Shown: positions 18,907-27,942 of the stretch, piece by piece | How positions within the stretch are numbered: position 1 is the first letter of the stretch | How the letters are laid out: every line of letters begins with the position of its first letter | Source: Pseudoxanthomonas sp. F37 | GTDB taxonomy: Bacteria; Pseudomonadota; Gammaproteobacteria; Xanthomonadales; Xanthomonadaceae | Length of the DNA: 64,000 nucleotides | Direction of reading: 5' to 3' | Assembly: GCF_022965755.1 (NCBI RefSeq) | Contig: NZ_CP095187.1 | Span: forward strand, 2,480,001 to 2,544,000 | Made by a program: the position numbers and the translations under genes | Notes under the pieces: generated by a model | What the model was told of the DNA's origin: nothing | The model's input: the letters and a program-made list of their open reading frames with translations, nothing else | The model's database searches: none

Positions 18907-18948
18907 GTTCCGGGTTCAAACCGTTCGTCACAACGCGTGCGGGAACGA

Positions 18949-19224
18949 TTAACCGCGCGGCACGCGGCGCGGCGCCTCTTCGAGCTGCCGGACGCGGCTT
19001 TCCATCTGATCCAGGCGCTGGTTGGCCTGCTGCGCGGACTGGTTGGCGGACTCGGCACTCTGCGCCGCGCCCTGCACCCGGGTGTCGAGCTGGTCCAGGC
19101 GCGAGTTGATGGTGGCGAACTCGTCGTCGTAAGTGGCGCAGCCGGCAAGGCCCACGCCAGCGACGATCGCCACGCCGAGCACACGCGCCATGGCCAGGTG
19201 TTTCTTCTTGGTGGTCGTAAACAT
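18949..19224 (-). CDS. Lpp/OprI-like alanine-zipper outer-membrane lipoprotein
   Basis: 91 aa. Signal with lipobox VGLAGC, then a heptad-patterned helix (INSRLDQLDTRVQGAAQSAE, SANQSAQQANQRLDQMES) typical of Lpp/OprI alanine-zipper lipoproteins. It ends in an arginine/proline tail rather than the terminal Lys of Braun's lipoprotein. ATG 19224 is chosen because GGAGG lies seven bases upstream. Own promoter and terminator imply a strong monocistronic transcript. Confidence 0.88.
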   Translation of the reverse strand: MFTTTKKKHLAMARVLGVAIVAGVGLAGCATYDDEFATINSRLDQLDTRVQGAAQSAESANQSAQQANQRLDQMESRVRQLEEAPRRVPRG

Positions 19225-19526
19225 TTCCAATCCTCCTTCGTCTTGGGGCCCCGGAATATAGCGACCTTTTCAGCGGTAGCCGCAAGTCCACTTCAGCTTA
19301 TGTTGGAGTACGTGGACAAGTCGTGAAGATGGAATCCGCGGGCCTGATGGCCTGGAATACGGAAAATCCACCGGTTTGTTGACCCCGTTCGCAGTCGCGC
19401 CCGGGATAGCCGCACAGTCCTTGCGTGCGTCCGCGATGTCCAACTGCGTTCCCGGGCCGCGCTGCACGCCCCGCCGGACGCCTCGTGCGGAAGCAGGGGT
19501 CGAAGGAAAACGCGCCGGATGACGCC
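19225..19526. other. intergenic region upstream of Lpp-like gene
   Basis: 302 bp without a gene. The right-hand part next to the lipoprotein gene is AT-richer and holds its likely promoter; the rest shows no recognisable element. Confidence 0.5.
19255..19285 (-). promoter_or_regulatory. candidate promoter of the Lpp-like gene
   Basis: Leftward TTGCGG (19285-19280) and TATATT (19260-19255), spacer 19 bp; an overlapping CTATAT gives 18 bp. The -10 is good, the -35 moderate. It lies 31 bp before the start codon. Confidence 0.4.
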
Positions 19527-20180
19527 TCAACACCCCATCGGCGGCAGGAACGCCAGCGTCGATACCACCACCCATCCACCCTTCCGCAGCACTTCCACCC
19601 GCACCCGCACCGTGCTGATCGCCACGAACGGCACCACCGTGCCCAGCGCGTCGCCCTGGCCGATGCGCGCAATCCAGTCGTCCGCCTGCGACGGGTCGCC
19701 CTGCGCCGCGGTGTGCGCGCGCACCGCCTGCGCCAATTCACCCTGCGTGTAGGGCGGGAAGCACGCGTGCTGCTCGGCCGGGGGCGTGGGCAACACGAAC
19801 GACACCTCATCCCGCGCCTCCGCCGCTACCCAGTCGGAGACGCAATGCTTCCAGCCGGTCAGGTCCAGGTGCGGCCCTTCCGCGCTCAGGCCCAGACTGG
19901 TTTCGTACTGCACGCGTACGCGCCAGGTTGCACCCGGCTTGGCGGGCTGCAATTGCAGGGTCGTGCCGTACACCTCATCGCCTAGCTCCAGCGGGATGGT
20001 CAGCTGGGGCGGCACCGGCCCTTCGTGCCGCCATCCCGAAAACGAGCTGTCGCCCCCCGCATGCGGCAACACGCGCAGGCTGTGCAGCGCCTGCGCCTGT
20101 GCCCACAGCGGCACGCACAGCAACGCCAGCCACAGCAGGGCGCCGCTGCAGCCGGCTGCGATTCCTTGCCTCCTCTTCAT
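19527..20180 (-). CDS. hypothetical secreted protein
   Basis: 217 aa. Signal peptide (GALLWLALLCVPLWAQA, cleavage after AQA) followed by a beta-rich region with cysteine pairs (LTGWKHCVSDW, EQHACFPPY). Not recognised. ATG 20180 begins a basic n-region MKRRQG, which fits a signal peptide; longer versions do not. Probably periplasmic. Confidence 0.7.
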   Translation of the reverse strand: MKRRQGIAAGCSGALLWLALLCVPLWAQAQALHSLRVLPHAGGDSSFSGWRHEGPVPPQLTIPLELGDEVYGTTLQLQPAKPGATWRVRVQYETSLGLSAEGPHLDLTGWKHCVSDWVAAEARDEVSFVLPTPPAEQHACFPPYTQGELAQAVRAHTAAQGDPSQADDWIARIGQGDALGTVVPFVAISTVRVRVEVLRKGGWVVVSTLAFLPPMGC

Positions 20181-20368
20181 CCTGGTTCCCCGCAGGAATG
20201 GAAATCCGGCGCCGATGGTAGCGCGATGCGCGGCGGCCACGTGGCGGTGGCGGGCGGTACGCACAGCCTGAACACCGTCCGGCGCGTCGGCGGCGGTTTC
20301 ACGGAAGCGTGACCCCGCCACGCCTAAGTTCGCAGCGGACACAGACGCGCCGCGCGCAGAGGAACGCC

Positions 20369-20656
20369 ATGACCATGATCAGACTGCGGGCCACCGGGCC
20401 GCGCACCGGATTCGATGCCCTTCTGGCCGACCTGCACGGCATGGAGGGCGTGGAACGGGCGGAGGAACTGGCCGACCTGATGCCGCACATGGACGATGAG
20501 GATTCCAGTTCCGCCGGCCTGATGGACGACCGCGGCGGCGATGTGCGCGCCCTGGAGATCGAAGTGCTGTCGCCGCACGCCGACCGAGTACGCGAGGCCG
20601 CCGCCGACATCGCAGGCCAGTACGGCCTGGTGCTGGAATACGTGGACGAATTCTGA
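20369..20656 (+). CDS. small acidic hypothetical protein upstream of topoisomerase IB
   Basis: 95 aa with a strongly acidic centre (ELADLMPHMDDEDSSSAGLM). AGAGGA five bases upstream fixes ATG 20369. It ends 6 bp before the topoisomerase gene, so the two are almost certainly cotranscribed. No known domain. The last part (ALEIEVLSPHADRVREAAAD) looks like a compact alpha/beta fold. A role with the topoisomerase is inferred only from position. Confidence 0.75.
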   Translation: MTMIRLRATGPRTGFDALLADLHGMEGVERAEELADLMPHMDDEDSSSAGLMDDRGGDVRALEIEVLSPHADRVREAAADIAGQYGLVLEYVDEF

Positions 20657-20662
20657 GGCGCG

Positions 20663-21658
20663 ATGGCGGGCCTGCTGCACACCACGGACGCGATGCCGGG
20701 CCTGCGACGGCAACGGCGCGGGCGCGGCTTCGTGTACCTGGATGCGCGCGGGCGCCGCGTGCGCGCACCGGCCACGCTGGCGCGCATCCGTCGCCTGGCC
20801 ATCCCGCCGGCCTATACCGATGTGTGGATCTGCGCGCAGGCCAACGGCCATCTGCAGGCCACCGGCCGCGATGCGCGCGGCCGCAAGCAGTACCGCTACC
20901 ATCGCCACTGGCATGCCGAGCGCGGCGCACGCAAGTACGACCGCCTGCTCGCCTTCGCCGATGCCCTGCCCCGCCTGCGCCGCCGGGTCCGCGCCGACCT
21001 GGCGCTGCCGGGGTTTCCGCGCGGGAAAGTCGTGGCGCTGGTGGTGGCCCTGCTGGGCCAGACCCTGTTGCGCGTGGGCAACGCCAGCTACCAGAAGACC
21101 AACGGCTCCTATGGCATCACCACGCTGCGCAACGTGCATGCGCGCTTCATCGCGGACAGCGAAGTGCGCTTCGCCTTCCGCGGCAAGGGTGGCAAGGTGA
21201 TGGAAGCGCGCGTCGACGATGCCCGCCTGGTACGGCTCGTGCGCCGCTGCCGGCAACTGCCCGGGCAGGCGCTGTTCCAGTACCGCGATGGCGACACCGT
21301 GCAGCGCATCGGTTCCGGCGACGTCAACGCCTACCTGCAGGACGTGCTGGGCGGCCCGTTCACCGCGAAGGATTTCCGTACCTGGGGCGCCACGCTGTTC
21401 GCCTTCCGCACACTGGCGACGATGGACGTGCCGGAGGCGGAAGGCGCCCGCCGGCAGGCCTGCATGGAGGTCCTGCGCGCCACCGCCGCCATCCTCGGCA
21501 ACACCCCGCGCATCTGCGAGCGCTGCTACGTGGACCCGCGCGTGTTCGAAGGCTGGGAAGACGGCCGCCTGCAGCGCGTGGCGGCGAACGCGCGCGGCCC
21601 CCGGCAATGGGAACAGGCGGCGAGCCGCTTCCTCAGGCGCGCGCGCCGCGGGTCATGA
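20663..21658 (+). CDS. DNA topoisomerase IB (poxvirus-like)
   Basis: 331 aa, the normal size of bacterial topoisomerase IB, which relaxes supercoils through a 3'-phosphotyrosine. Conserved catalytic-core blocks are seen: LLRVGNASYQKTNGSYGITT (core Arg and Tyr region), FAFRGKGGK (Lys) and TAKDFRTWGATLFAF (Arg). The likely nucleophile Tyr lies in ERCYVDPRVFEGW near the C-terminus. Its last 6 bp overlap the convergent ligD end. Confidence 0.9.
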   Translation: MAGLLHTTDAMPGLRRQRRGRGFVYLDARGRRVRAPATLARIRRLAIPPAYTDVWICAQANGHLQATGRDARGRKQYRYHRHWHAERGARKYDRLLAFADALPRLRRRVRADLALPGFPRGKVVALVVALLGQTLLRVGNASYQKTNGSYGITTLRNVHARFIADSEVRFAFRGKGGKVMEARVDDARLVRLVRRCRQLPGQALFQYRDGDTVQRIGSGDVNAYLQDVLGGPFTAKDFRTWGATLFAFRTLATMDVPEAEGARRQACMEVLRATAAILGNTPRICERCYVDPRVFEGWEDGRLQRVAANARGPRQWEQAASRFLRRARRGS

Positions 21659-24199
21659 TGGTTTGCGGCGCCGCTTTTCCGGCACGGGTGATTCCTCCAG
21701 TGCGGAAAGCGCCTTGCTGACCGAGGCCAGGTCCTGCTTGCGCCGGCCATAGTCGCCCCACGGATGCGCGCGCAACCGGCCCATGCGGCGCGGCGCGCTG
21801 GTCAGCGTATAGGCATCGCCGCCCTTGATGCGGCCCAGTTCCTCCCAGCGCAGCGGCATGGCGACCGGCGCGCCTTCGCGCGCCCGCAGCGAGAACGACG
21901 CCACGCTGGTGGCACCGCGTCCATTGCGCAGGTAGTCGATGAAGATCCTGCCCTTGCGGAACTTCTTGGTGGCGGTGGCCACGTAGGCGAGCGGATCGGA
22001 GCCGGCCATCGCGTCGGCGAAGGCGTGCGCGAACGCCTTCACCTGCAGCCAGGGGCAGGCCGGCTTCAGCGGCACCACCACATGCAGGCCCTTGCCGCCG
22101 GACGTGCGCACGAACGAGGTCATCCCCAGGCCACGCAGGCGCTTGCGCACCAGGCGCGCGGCCTCCACCACGCGCTGCCACGCCACGTCGGGGCCCGGGT
22201 CGAGATCGAACACGATGCGGTCGGCCAGGTCCGGAGCGTCGGCCCGCGCACCCCAGGGATGGAATTCCAGCGCATTGAACTGCACCAGTTCGAGCAGGCC
22301 GGCTTCATCGCGCACCACCAGGTAATCCGCGCGCGTGCCGCCCTCCTCTTCCAGCGGCACCGCCTCCACGCGATCCATGCCGGGCGTGTGGTGCTTCTGG
22401 AAGAAGCACGGCCGCCCTGCGCCCTGCGGGCATCGCACCACCGACAGCGGGCGCCCTTCCAGCTCCGGCAGCAGCCAGCGCGCCATCGCACGGTAGTAGT
22501 CGAACACCTGCCGCTTGGTGATGCCGCTGTCCGGAAAGACCACGCGCTCGGGATGCGTCAGTTCGATCCTGGCGTCGGCGGCGCGGGTGCGTTTGGCGGG
22601 CATGGTGGCATCTCCGGCGGCGGGACGTGCTTCACGCAGGTCCGCCGGCCGCTTGTCGCGGCGGATGGTCTTCAGCGCGGGCTGGCGCAGCAGGCCCTGA
22701 TTGCCGCGGCCATGATGGAACACCTCGGCGACCAGGCGCGGCACGACCCAGCGCGCGCGGCGCAGTTCGGGATCGTCCACGTCCACCCGGGCGGTGGGCG
22801 TCGCGCGCGCGCCCTTGGCCAGCTGCGTGGACAAGGAATCGAGCAGCGCATCGCTCATGCCGGTGCCGACGCGCCCGGCATAGCGCCAGCCGCGGGCGCC
22901 GTCGGGTGCGGCCAGCAGCAGTGCGCCCAGCCCGGCGCGCCGACCCTTCGGCGCGGTGAAGCCGACCACGGCGAACTCTTCGGCATCGCGTTGCTTGATC
23001 TTGCGCCAGGCATCGCCGCGCCCCCCATGGTAGGGCGCGTCGGCGCGCTTGGAGATGATGCCCTCCAGCCCGCGCTCCAGCGCCATCTGCAGGGCCTCTT
23101 CGCCACGCCCGACGATGTGCGAGCTGTACACCAGGCGGTCCGGCGGCGACTTCATGATCTCGGCCAGCAGCGCCTTGCGCTGGTACTGCGGACTGGCGGC
23201 CAGGTCCACGCCGTCCACCTGCAGGATGTCGAACAGGACGTAGGACAGGGTGGCGTTCTTCTCGCCCGACAGCGTGGCCTGCAGCAGGCCGAAGTCCTCC
23301 TGCCGGCCGGCGCCGGCGACCAGTTCGCCGTCGAGCACCGCCTCGCCCAGACCGAGCGCTTCGAGTGCGGCGACGATCTCCGGTGCCTTGTCGGTCCACT
23401 CGCGCTCGTTGCGCGACCACAGGCGGACGCGCCCGCGCCGGATCTCGGCGATCAGGCGGTAGCCGTCCCACTTGGCCTCGTGCAGCCAGTCGTCACCGGT
23501 GGGGACCTGCTGCTGCAGCTTCGCCAACTGGGGCGCACGGAACGCCGGGCGGTGCGAGGTGGCGCGCGCACGATCCAGCCGCGCCGCGCGACGCGCCCAG
23601 CTGACGGACGCAGCCGCAGGTCGCGCCGCCTTGCGCGCGGGCCGCCCGGGCCTGCGCGGAGCCGACGCACCGGGGGGCGGAGTGACGTCGTCCAGCAGGT
23701 CGTCGGCTTCGCGCGGACCGGCGAACGCATCGCGCTCCTTGAACAACAGCCACTGCGGCTGTCGCGCCGGCGTGGGCGTGCGCACCAGGTGCCAGCCCCC
23801 CTTGAGCTTCTGGCCGAACATGCGGAAGCGCAGGTGTCCCTTGGCCAGCTGCGCCTCGGCGTCGCCGTCGGTGGTCCACAGGCCGCGATCGAACGTGGCG
23901 ACATGGCCGCCGCCGTACTGGCCCTTCGGTATCTCGCCCTCGAAGCCGGCGTAGTCCAGGGGGTGGTCCTCCACTTCGGCGGCCAGCCGTTTCACCTCGG
24001 GATCGAAGCTGGGCCCCTTCGGCACCGCCCAGCTCTTCAACGTGTCGCCCACCTGCAGGCGGAAGTCGTAGTGGCGATGGCTGGCATGGTGCAGCTGGAC
24101 CACGAAAATGGGGCGTTGGCTGCGCGCACGGTGCCCCTCGGCCGACGGCTCGGGCGTGCGGTCGAAGCGGCGCTTGCGGCGGTATTCCTGCAGGCTCAT
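21653..24199 (-). CDS. ligD: multifunctional non-homologous end-joining DNA ligase D
   Basis: 848 aa. Domain order phosphoesterase-ligase-polymerase, as in Pseudomonas LigD. Residues about 30-150 hold the 3'-phosphoesterase (QLHHASHRHYDFRLQVG, EGEIPKGQYGGG). The ATP-dependent ligase has its adenylated Lys in HEAKWDGYRLIAE. From about 545 the primase-like polymerase begins (ELTHPERVVFPD, with VFDLDPGPD carrying metal-binding Asp residues). It repairs double-strand breaks with Ku. The ligase-linker region is basic and Ala-rich. Downstream of ku and a GIY-YIG-like gene. Confidence 0.95.
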   Translation of the reverse strand: MSLQEYRRKRRFDRTPEPSAEGHRARSQRPIFVVQLHHASHRHYDFRLQVGDTLKSWAVPKGPSFDPEVKRLAAEVEDHPLDYAGFEGEIPKGQYGGGHVATFDRGLWTTDGDAEAQLAKGHLRFRMFGQKLKGGWHLVRTPTPARQPQWLLFKERDAFAGPREADDLLDDVTPPPGASAPRRPGRPARKAARPAAASVSWARRAARLDRARATSHRPAFRAPQLAKLQQQVPTGDDWLHEAKWDGYRLIAEIRRGRVRLWSRNEREWTDKAPEIVAALEALGLGEAVLDGELVAGAGRQEDFGLLQATLSGEKNATLSYVLFDILQVDGVDLAASPQYQRKALLAEIMKSPPDRLVYSSHIVGRGEEALQMALERGLEGIISKRADAPYHGGRGDAWRKIKQRDAEEFAVVGFTAPKGRRAGLGALLLAAPDGARGWRYAGRVGTGMSDALLDSLSTQLAKGARATPTARVDVDDPELRRARWVVPRLVAEVFHHGRGNQGLLRQPALKTIRRDKRPADLREARPAAGDATMPAKRTRAADARIELTHPERVVFPDSGITKRQVFDYYRAMARWLLPELEGRPLSVVRCPQGAGRPCFFQKHHTPGMDRVEAVPLEEEGGTRADYLVVRDEAGLLELVQFNALEFHPWGARADAPDLADRIVFDLDPGPDVAWQRVVEAARLVRKRLRGLGMTSFVRTSGGKGLHVVVPLKPACPWLQVKAFAHAFADAMAGSDPLAYVATATKKFRKGRIFIDYLRNGRGATSVASFSLRAREGAPVAMPLRWEELGRIKGGDAYTLTSAPRRMGRLRAHPWGDYGRRKQDLASVSKALSALEESPVPEKRRRKPS

Positions 24200-24274
24200 G
24201 CATGCTCCTCACCGGTGTTATGGCGCGCGCGGCGTCAACACGACGTGCAGGGCCAGGTTCGCATGCGAGCCGTT

Positions 24275-24901
24275 TCAGCGGGGCGACAGGCTGTTGCGCG
24301 CGTGCCAGGCCTGCAATGCCGGCGATACCGCACCGTCGAGCGGCAGTTCCAGGGCCGCGTAGGCATCCAGGGCATCGCGCAGCGTGCGCCACGGCGCACC
24401 GGCATGCGCGGGCGGCCAGGCATCCACCGGGCCGAACTGCGCCACGGCGGCCGATTCGCCCGACTGCAGCAGGTCGCGCTGGGCATGCAGGCGCTGCGCC
24501 ACCCATTCGCGCAACGGATGGACGGCGATGCCCTCGTCGTGCAACGCCATGCGCGCCTCCTGCAGTCGTGCCTGCGCACCACGGAACCATTCCGTGCGCC
24601 CCGCAGCGCGCGCGGGCACGGTCAGCGGCGGGGGCGCGGCATGCGCGCGCAGGGCACGCTTGAGCCGCGTCTCCCAACTGCGCGCCTCGCGCGTGCTGCC
24701 GGATCGGGCCAGCCAGCCGCGCTCCAGGTCGAAGAAGGCGTAGTAGCGCGGCGAGAACGCGCGCATGCGCACCATGGGGTCGGCGGCAATGCCGAGCTTG
24801 GCGTGGTCCTCGTAGGCGCAGGGCAGCACGTAGAGCCACGCGGCGCCGTCGGCGCCGGTGCCGATGCCGTCCACCGGCACGATGCGCCGCCCGCCCGCCA
24901 T
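24275..24901 (-). CDS. GIY-YIG/T5orf172-like hypothetical protein in the NHEJ operon
   Basis: 208 aa. Residues 22-82 resemble the GIY-YIG nuclease superfamily, T5orf172 type: Tyr24 in LYVL (first strand), KLGI at 35-38 (the YIG-strand equivalent, Lys in place of Tyr as often in T5orf172), Arg45, and Glu77 in SWETRL at the expected catalytic-Glu helix. The remainder is helical and unrecognised. It starts 4 bp after the ku stop and ends 75 bp before ligD. A nuclease role is a hypothesis from motif spacing; an inactive fold is possible. Confidence 0.65.
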   Translation of the reverse strand: MAGGRRIVPVDGIGTGADGAAWLYVLPCAYEDHAKLGIAADPMVRMRAFSPRYYAFFDLERGWLARSGSTREARSWETRLKRALRAHAAPPPLTVPARAAGRTEWFRGAQARLQEARMALHDEGIAVHPLREWVAQRLHAQRDLLQSGESAAVAQFGPVDAWPPAHAGAPWRTLRDALDAYAALELPLDGAVSPALQAWHARNSLSPR

Positions 24902-24905
24902 GCGC

Positions 24906-25826
24906 TCAGCGCGACGCCGCCTTGCGCGCGCGCGTGGCCGGGGCCTTCTTCGCCGCCTTCGTCGCCTTGCGTGCCGCCTTCTTCGCCGGTGCCTTCTTCG
25001 CGGCGGTCTTCCTGGCCGGCGTGCGTTTCTTGGTGTCCAGGCTTTTCTGCAGCAGCGCCATGAAGTCGACCACGTTGGTGGCCGCGTCCTCGTGCTCGGC
25101 CGCCTCGTCCGGGACGATCTTCGTGGTGGCGCCGCGCGCCTTGATCCGCTTCTTGATGATGGCTTCCAGCCGCTTGCGGAACTCGTCGTGGTAGTCCCCG
25201 GGGGTCCAGGCGGCGGACATGGAACCGATCAGGCTCTCGGCCATCTCGCGCTCCTTGGCGGTGATGCGGTAATCCGATGCCTTGCCGGTGGGCAGCTTGT
25301 ACTCGTCCGGTTCCACCAGTTCCTGCGGATAGCGCAGCATCATCAGGACCAGCGCATCGCCCTCCGGGACCACGGCGCACAGGTATTCGCGGGTGCGGAT
25401 CACTACCCGCGCCACGCCCACCTTGCCGGTGCCGGCCAGGGTGTCGCGCAGCAGCACATAGCCCTTCTCGGCCTTCTTGCCGGGTACCAGGATGTAGGGT
25501 TTCTCGTAGAAACGGATGCCTATTTCGTCGCGGTCGACGAAGGCCTCCACGTCCACCGATTCGTGCGTCTGCGGCGCGGCCGAAGCGATGTCCTCCTTCT
25601 CCACCACCACGTAACTGCCCTTGTCGTACTCGAACGCCTTGACGATGTCCTTCCACGGGACTTCCTCGCCGGTCTCGGCGTTCACGCGTTCGAAGCGGAT
25701 GGGCTTCCTGTCGCGCGAGTCCAGCATGCGGAAGCTGATATCGACCTTGCGCTCGCCGGACATCAGCGACACGGGAATGTTCAGCAGACCGAAGGAGAGG
25801 GTACCGGTCCAGATGGGGCGCGCCAT
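24906..25826 (-). CDS. ku: Ku protein (NHEJ end-binding)
   Basis: 306 aa. The single bacterial Ku core is plain (RPIWTGTLSFGLLNIPVSL, then FEYDKGSYVVVEKEDI), ending near residue 255. A lysine/alanine-rich C-terminal extension follows (about 265-306, repeats of the KKAPAKK kind), which in other species increases DNA binding and supports threading. Works with LigD encoded two genes downstream. First gene of the leftward NHEJ group. Confidence 0.95.
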   Translation of the reverse strand: MARPIWTGTLSFGLLNIPVSLMSGERKVDISFRMLDSRDRKPIRFERVNAETGEEVPWKDIVKAFEYDKGSYVVVEKEDIASAAPQTHESVDVEAFVDRDEIGIRFYEKPYILVPGKKAEKGYVLLRDTLAGTGKVGVARVVIRTREYLCAVVPEGDALVLMMLRYPQELVEPDEYKLPTGKASDYRITAKEREMAESLIGSMSAAWTPGDYHDEFRKRLEAIIKKRIKARGATTKIVPDEAAEHEDAATNVVDFMALLQKSLDTKKRTPARKTAAKKAPAKKAARKATKAAKKAPATRARKAASR

Positions 25827-25920
25827 GGAGTGCCTGCCACGGGGAAGGAGGCCTGCATGCTGGCCAGCCGGGACGAAAGCCCGCGTGAAAGCCAGTGGCC
25901 GCGCGCGACGCGGCCGCGCC

Positions 25921-26274
25921 TTACATGGTGTGCGTGGGCTTCTCGCCGCTGAGGCTGCCCGCCAGCATGGTCTCGATGCGGTTCTTGATGGCTTCGCCTT
26001 CGCTGGTCTCGGCGAACTGCACGCCGATGCCGGCCGCGCGGTTGCCCTGGGCGCCGGCAGGCGTCACCCACACCACCTTGCCGGCCACCGGCAGCCGGTC
26101 GCTGGACTCGGGCAGCGTGAGCAGCAGGAAGACTTCGTCGCCGAGGAAGTAGCGCTTGGGCGTGGGCACGAAGATGCCGCCGCCCTTCACGAACGGCATG
26201 TAGGCGTTGTACAGCGCGGCCTTGTCCTTCACTGCCAGTGACAGGATGCCCTGCCGTCCACCTGCTGCGTTCAT
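25921..26274 (-). CDS. pilZ: PilZ-domain protein (type IV pilus assembly PilZ)
   Basis: 117 aa. Short PilZ protein with the block AYMPFVKGGGIFVPTPKR, as in the xanthomonad pilus PilZ. The usual c-di-GMP-binding RxxxR and DxSxxG motifs are not visible, consistent with this subclass that acts by protein contacts in pilus biogenesis. Located after holB, its usual place in Pseudomonas and Xanthomonas. Confidence 0.92.
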   Translation of the reverse strand: MNAAGGRQGILSLAVKDKAALYNAYMPFVKGGGIFVPTPKRYFLGDEVFLLLTLPESSDRLPVAGKVVWVTPAGAQGNRAAGIGVQFAETSEGEAIKNRIETMLAGSLSGEKPTHTM

Positions 26275-26296
26275 TCCCCGTCTCCGTGCGTGTCGG

Positions 26297-27283
26297 TCAG
26301 CCGCGCCGCGCGCCGACAGCGCGTTCGCGGTCGCTGCCGGCCCATGCCAGCAGCAGTTCCACCATGGCCAGGTCGGCGCGCACCGTGGTCCGCAACAGGT
26401 CGCGGGTGCGATTGGCGGCGTCGAACCAGGTGGCCAGCTTGTTCAATCGCGCCGGATCGGTCAAGCCGACGCGGCCGGCCTGCTCCAGCGCAAGATCGGC
26501 GGCATGGCGCAGGCGCGCATCGGCCAGTTCGTCGTTGGCCCAGCGCTGCGCGGTCTCCACCACGCCGATCTCGCCCTGCTCCAGCCGCTTGAGGTCGCGC
26601 GCGACGGCTTCGCGCAGGGCCAGGCCGTCGTGGCGCAGCCAGTCGTCCGCCAGGCCGGGGTGGCCGCGCGCGGCGTCCAGTGCCCGGGCCGCGTCGCGCT
26701 CGGCATGTCCCTGCGCCTGCAGCCAGGCCAGCGCCTCGTCCTGTGGCGGCAGCCGGAACTCGATGCGCTGGCAGCGGCTGCGGATCGTCGCCGGCAGGCG
26801 CGCGGGCTGTGCGCTGATCAGCCACAGGTAGCGGCCCGGGGCCGGCTCTTCCAGGGTCTTCAGCAACGCGTTGCAGGCCGCGCGGTTGATGGCGTCGGCG
26901 GGGTCGAGGATCGCCACCTGCGCCTGGCCGTACTGCGGCGTCAACGCCAGTTTCTGGGCGACCTCGCGCACCTGGTCGATGACGATCTCGGTGCGCAGCT
27001 TGCTGCCGTCCTTGGTGGGCGCGAACGACACCACCTGCAGGTCGGGATGGGTGCCGGCGTCGATCAGGTGCGCGCTGCGGTCGTTCGGCGCGGGTTCGCC
27101 CCGCGCATCGCGCTGCTGCGCCAGCACGCGGCGCGCCAGCCGGTCCACCACCGCGCGCTTGCCCAGGCCCGCAGGGCCGCAGACCAGCAGGCCGTGGCCG
27201 AGGCGGCCGGCCTCCAGCGCCGCGACCGCATGGTCGTAGGCACGCTGCTGCCAGGGCGAGAAGGTGGCGGCGCGGGCGCTCAT
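26297..27283 (-). CDS. holB: DNA polymerase III delta' subunit
   Basis: 328 aa. AAA+ clamp-loader subunit: HGLLVCGPAGLGKRAVVDRL (P-loop region), NALLKTLEEPAPGRYLWLIS and the SRC motif in TIRSRCQRIEF. Part of the replication clamp loader with DnaX (tau/gamma), also in this window. Start ATG 27283 overlaps the tmk stop (ATGA); upstream in-frame starts would overlap tmk. Confidence 0.94.
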   Translation of the reverse strand: MSARAATFSPWQQRAYDHAVAALEAGRLGHGLLVCGPAGLGKRAVVDRLARRVLAQQRDARGEPAPNDRSAHLIDAGTHPDLQVVSFAPTKDGSKLRTEIVIDQVREVAQKLALTPQYGQAQVAILDPADAINRAACNALLKTLEEPAPGRYLWLISAQPARLPATIRSRCQRIEFRLPPQDEALAWLQAQGHAERDAARALDAARGHPGLADDWLRHDGLALREAVARDLKRLEQGEIGVVETAQRWANDELADARLRHAADLALEQAGRVGLTDPARLNKLATWFDAANRTRDLLRTTVRADLAMVELLLAWAGSDRERAVGARRG

Positions 27284-27942
27284 GCCAGGTCGCTGTCGGT
27301 GAGGGTGCGCAGGTAGGCGCCGATGGCCGCCTCCACCGCGGCCGCAACGCCGGCCGGCGGTTGCGCGGCATCGATCACGCGGAACCGTTGCGGCTCGGCA
27401 GCGGCGCGCGCGCGGAACCCGGCGCGCACCCGCTCGAAGAAATCGTCCTGCTCGCTTTCGATGCGGTCCGGCCACAGGTCGCGGCCGGCGGTGCGCGCGC
27501 GGCCTTCACGCACGTCCAGGTCGAGCAGCAGGGTCAGCCCCGGCTTCACGCCCACTGCGCGGCGCTCGAGTGCGGCGATCCACTCCGGGTCCAGGCCGCG
27601 GCCGGCGCCCTGGTAGGCATAGCTGGAGTCGGTGAAGCGGTCGCTGACGACGAACGCGCCGCGGCGCAGCGCAGGGCGCACCACTTCGCGCACATGCTGC
27701 GCACGCGAGGCGAACATCAGCAGCAGTTCGGTCTCCGGCGCCAGCGCTTCGTCCTGCGGATTGAGCAGCAGCTCGCGGATGCGCTCGGCCAGCGGCGTGC
27801 CGCCGGGTTCGCGCGTCAGCACCACCTCGTGGCCGGCCGCCTGCAGGCGGTCGCGGATGGCCGCGATGGCGCTGGTCTTGCCGGCCCCCTCGCCGCCTTC
27901 CAGCGTGATCAGGCGCGGCTGGGTCAGCACGGCCTCGCTCAT
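27280..27942 (-). CDS. tmk: thymidylate kinase
   Basis: 220 aa. Converts dTMP to dTDP. P-loop LEGGEGAGKTS near residue 15, the DR motif in VVSDRFTDSSYAYQGAGRG, and a lid rich in Arg (GRARTAGRDLWPDRIE). Start overlaps the mltG stop, and its stop overlaps the holB start, so mltG-tmk-holB are translationally coupled. Confidence 0.96.
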   Translation of the reverse strand: MSEAVLTQPRLITLEGGEGAGKTSAIAAIRDRLQAAGHEVVLTREPGGTPLAERIRELLLNPQDEALAPETELLLMFASRAQHVREVVRPALRRGAFVVSDRFTDSSYAYQGAGRGLDPEWIAALERRAVGVKPGLTLLLDLDVREGRARTAGRDLWPDRIESEQDDFFERVRAGFRARAAAEPQRFRVIDAAQPPAGVAAAVEAAIGAYLRTLTDSDLA

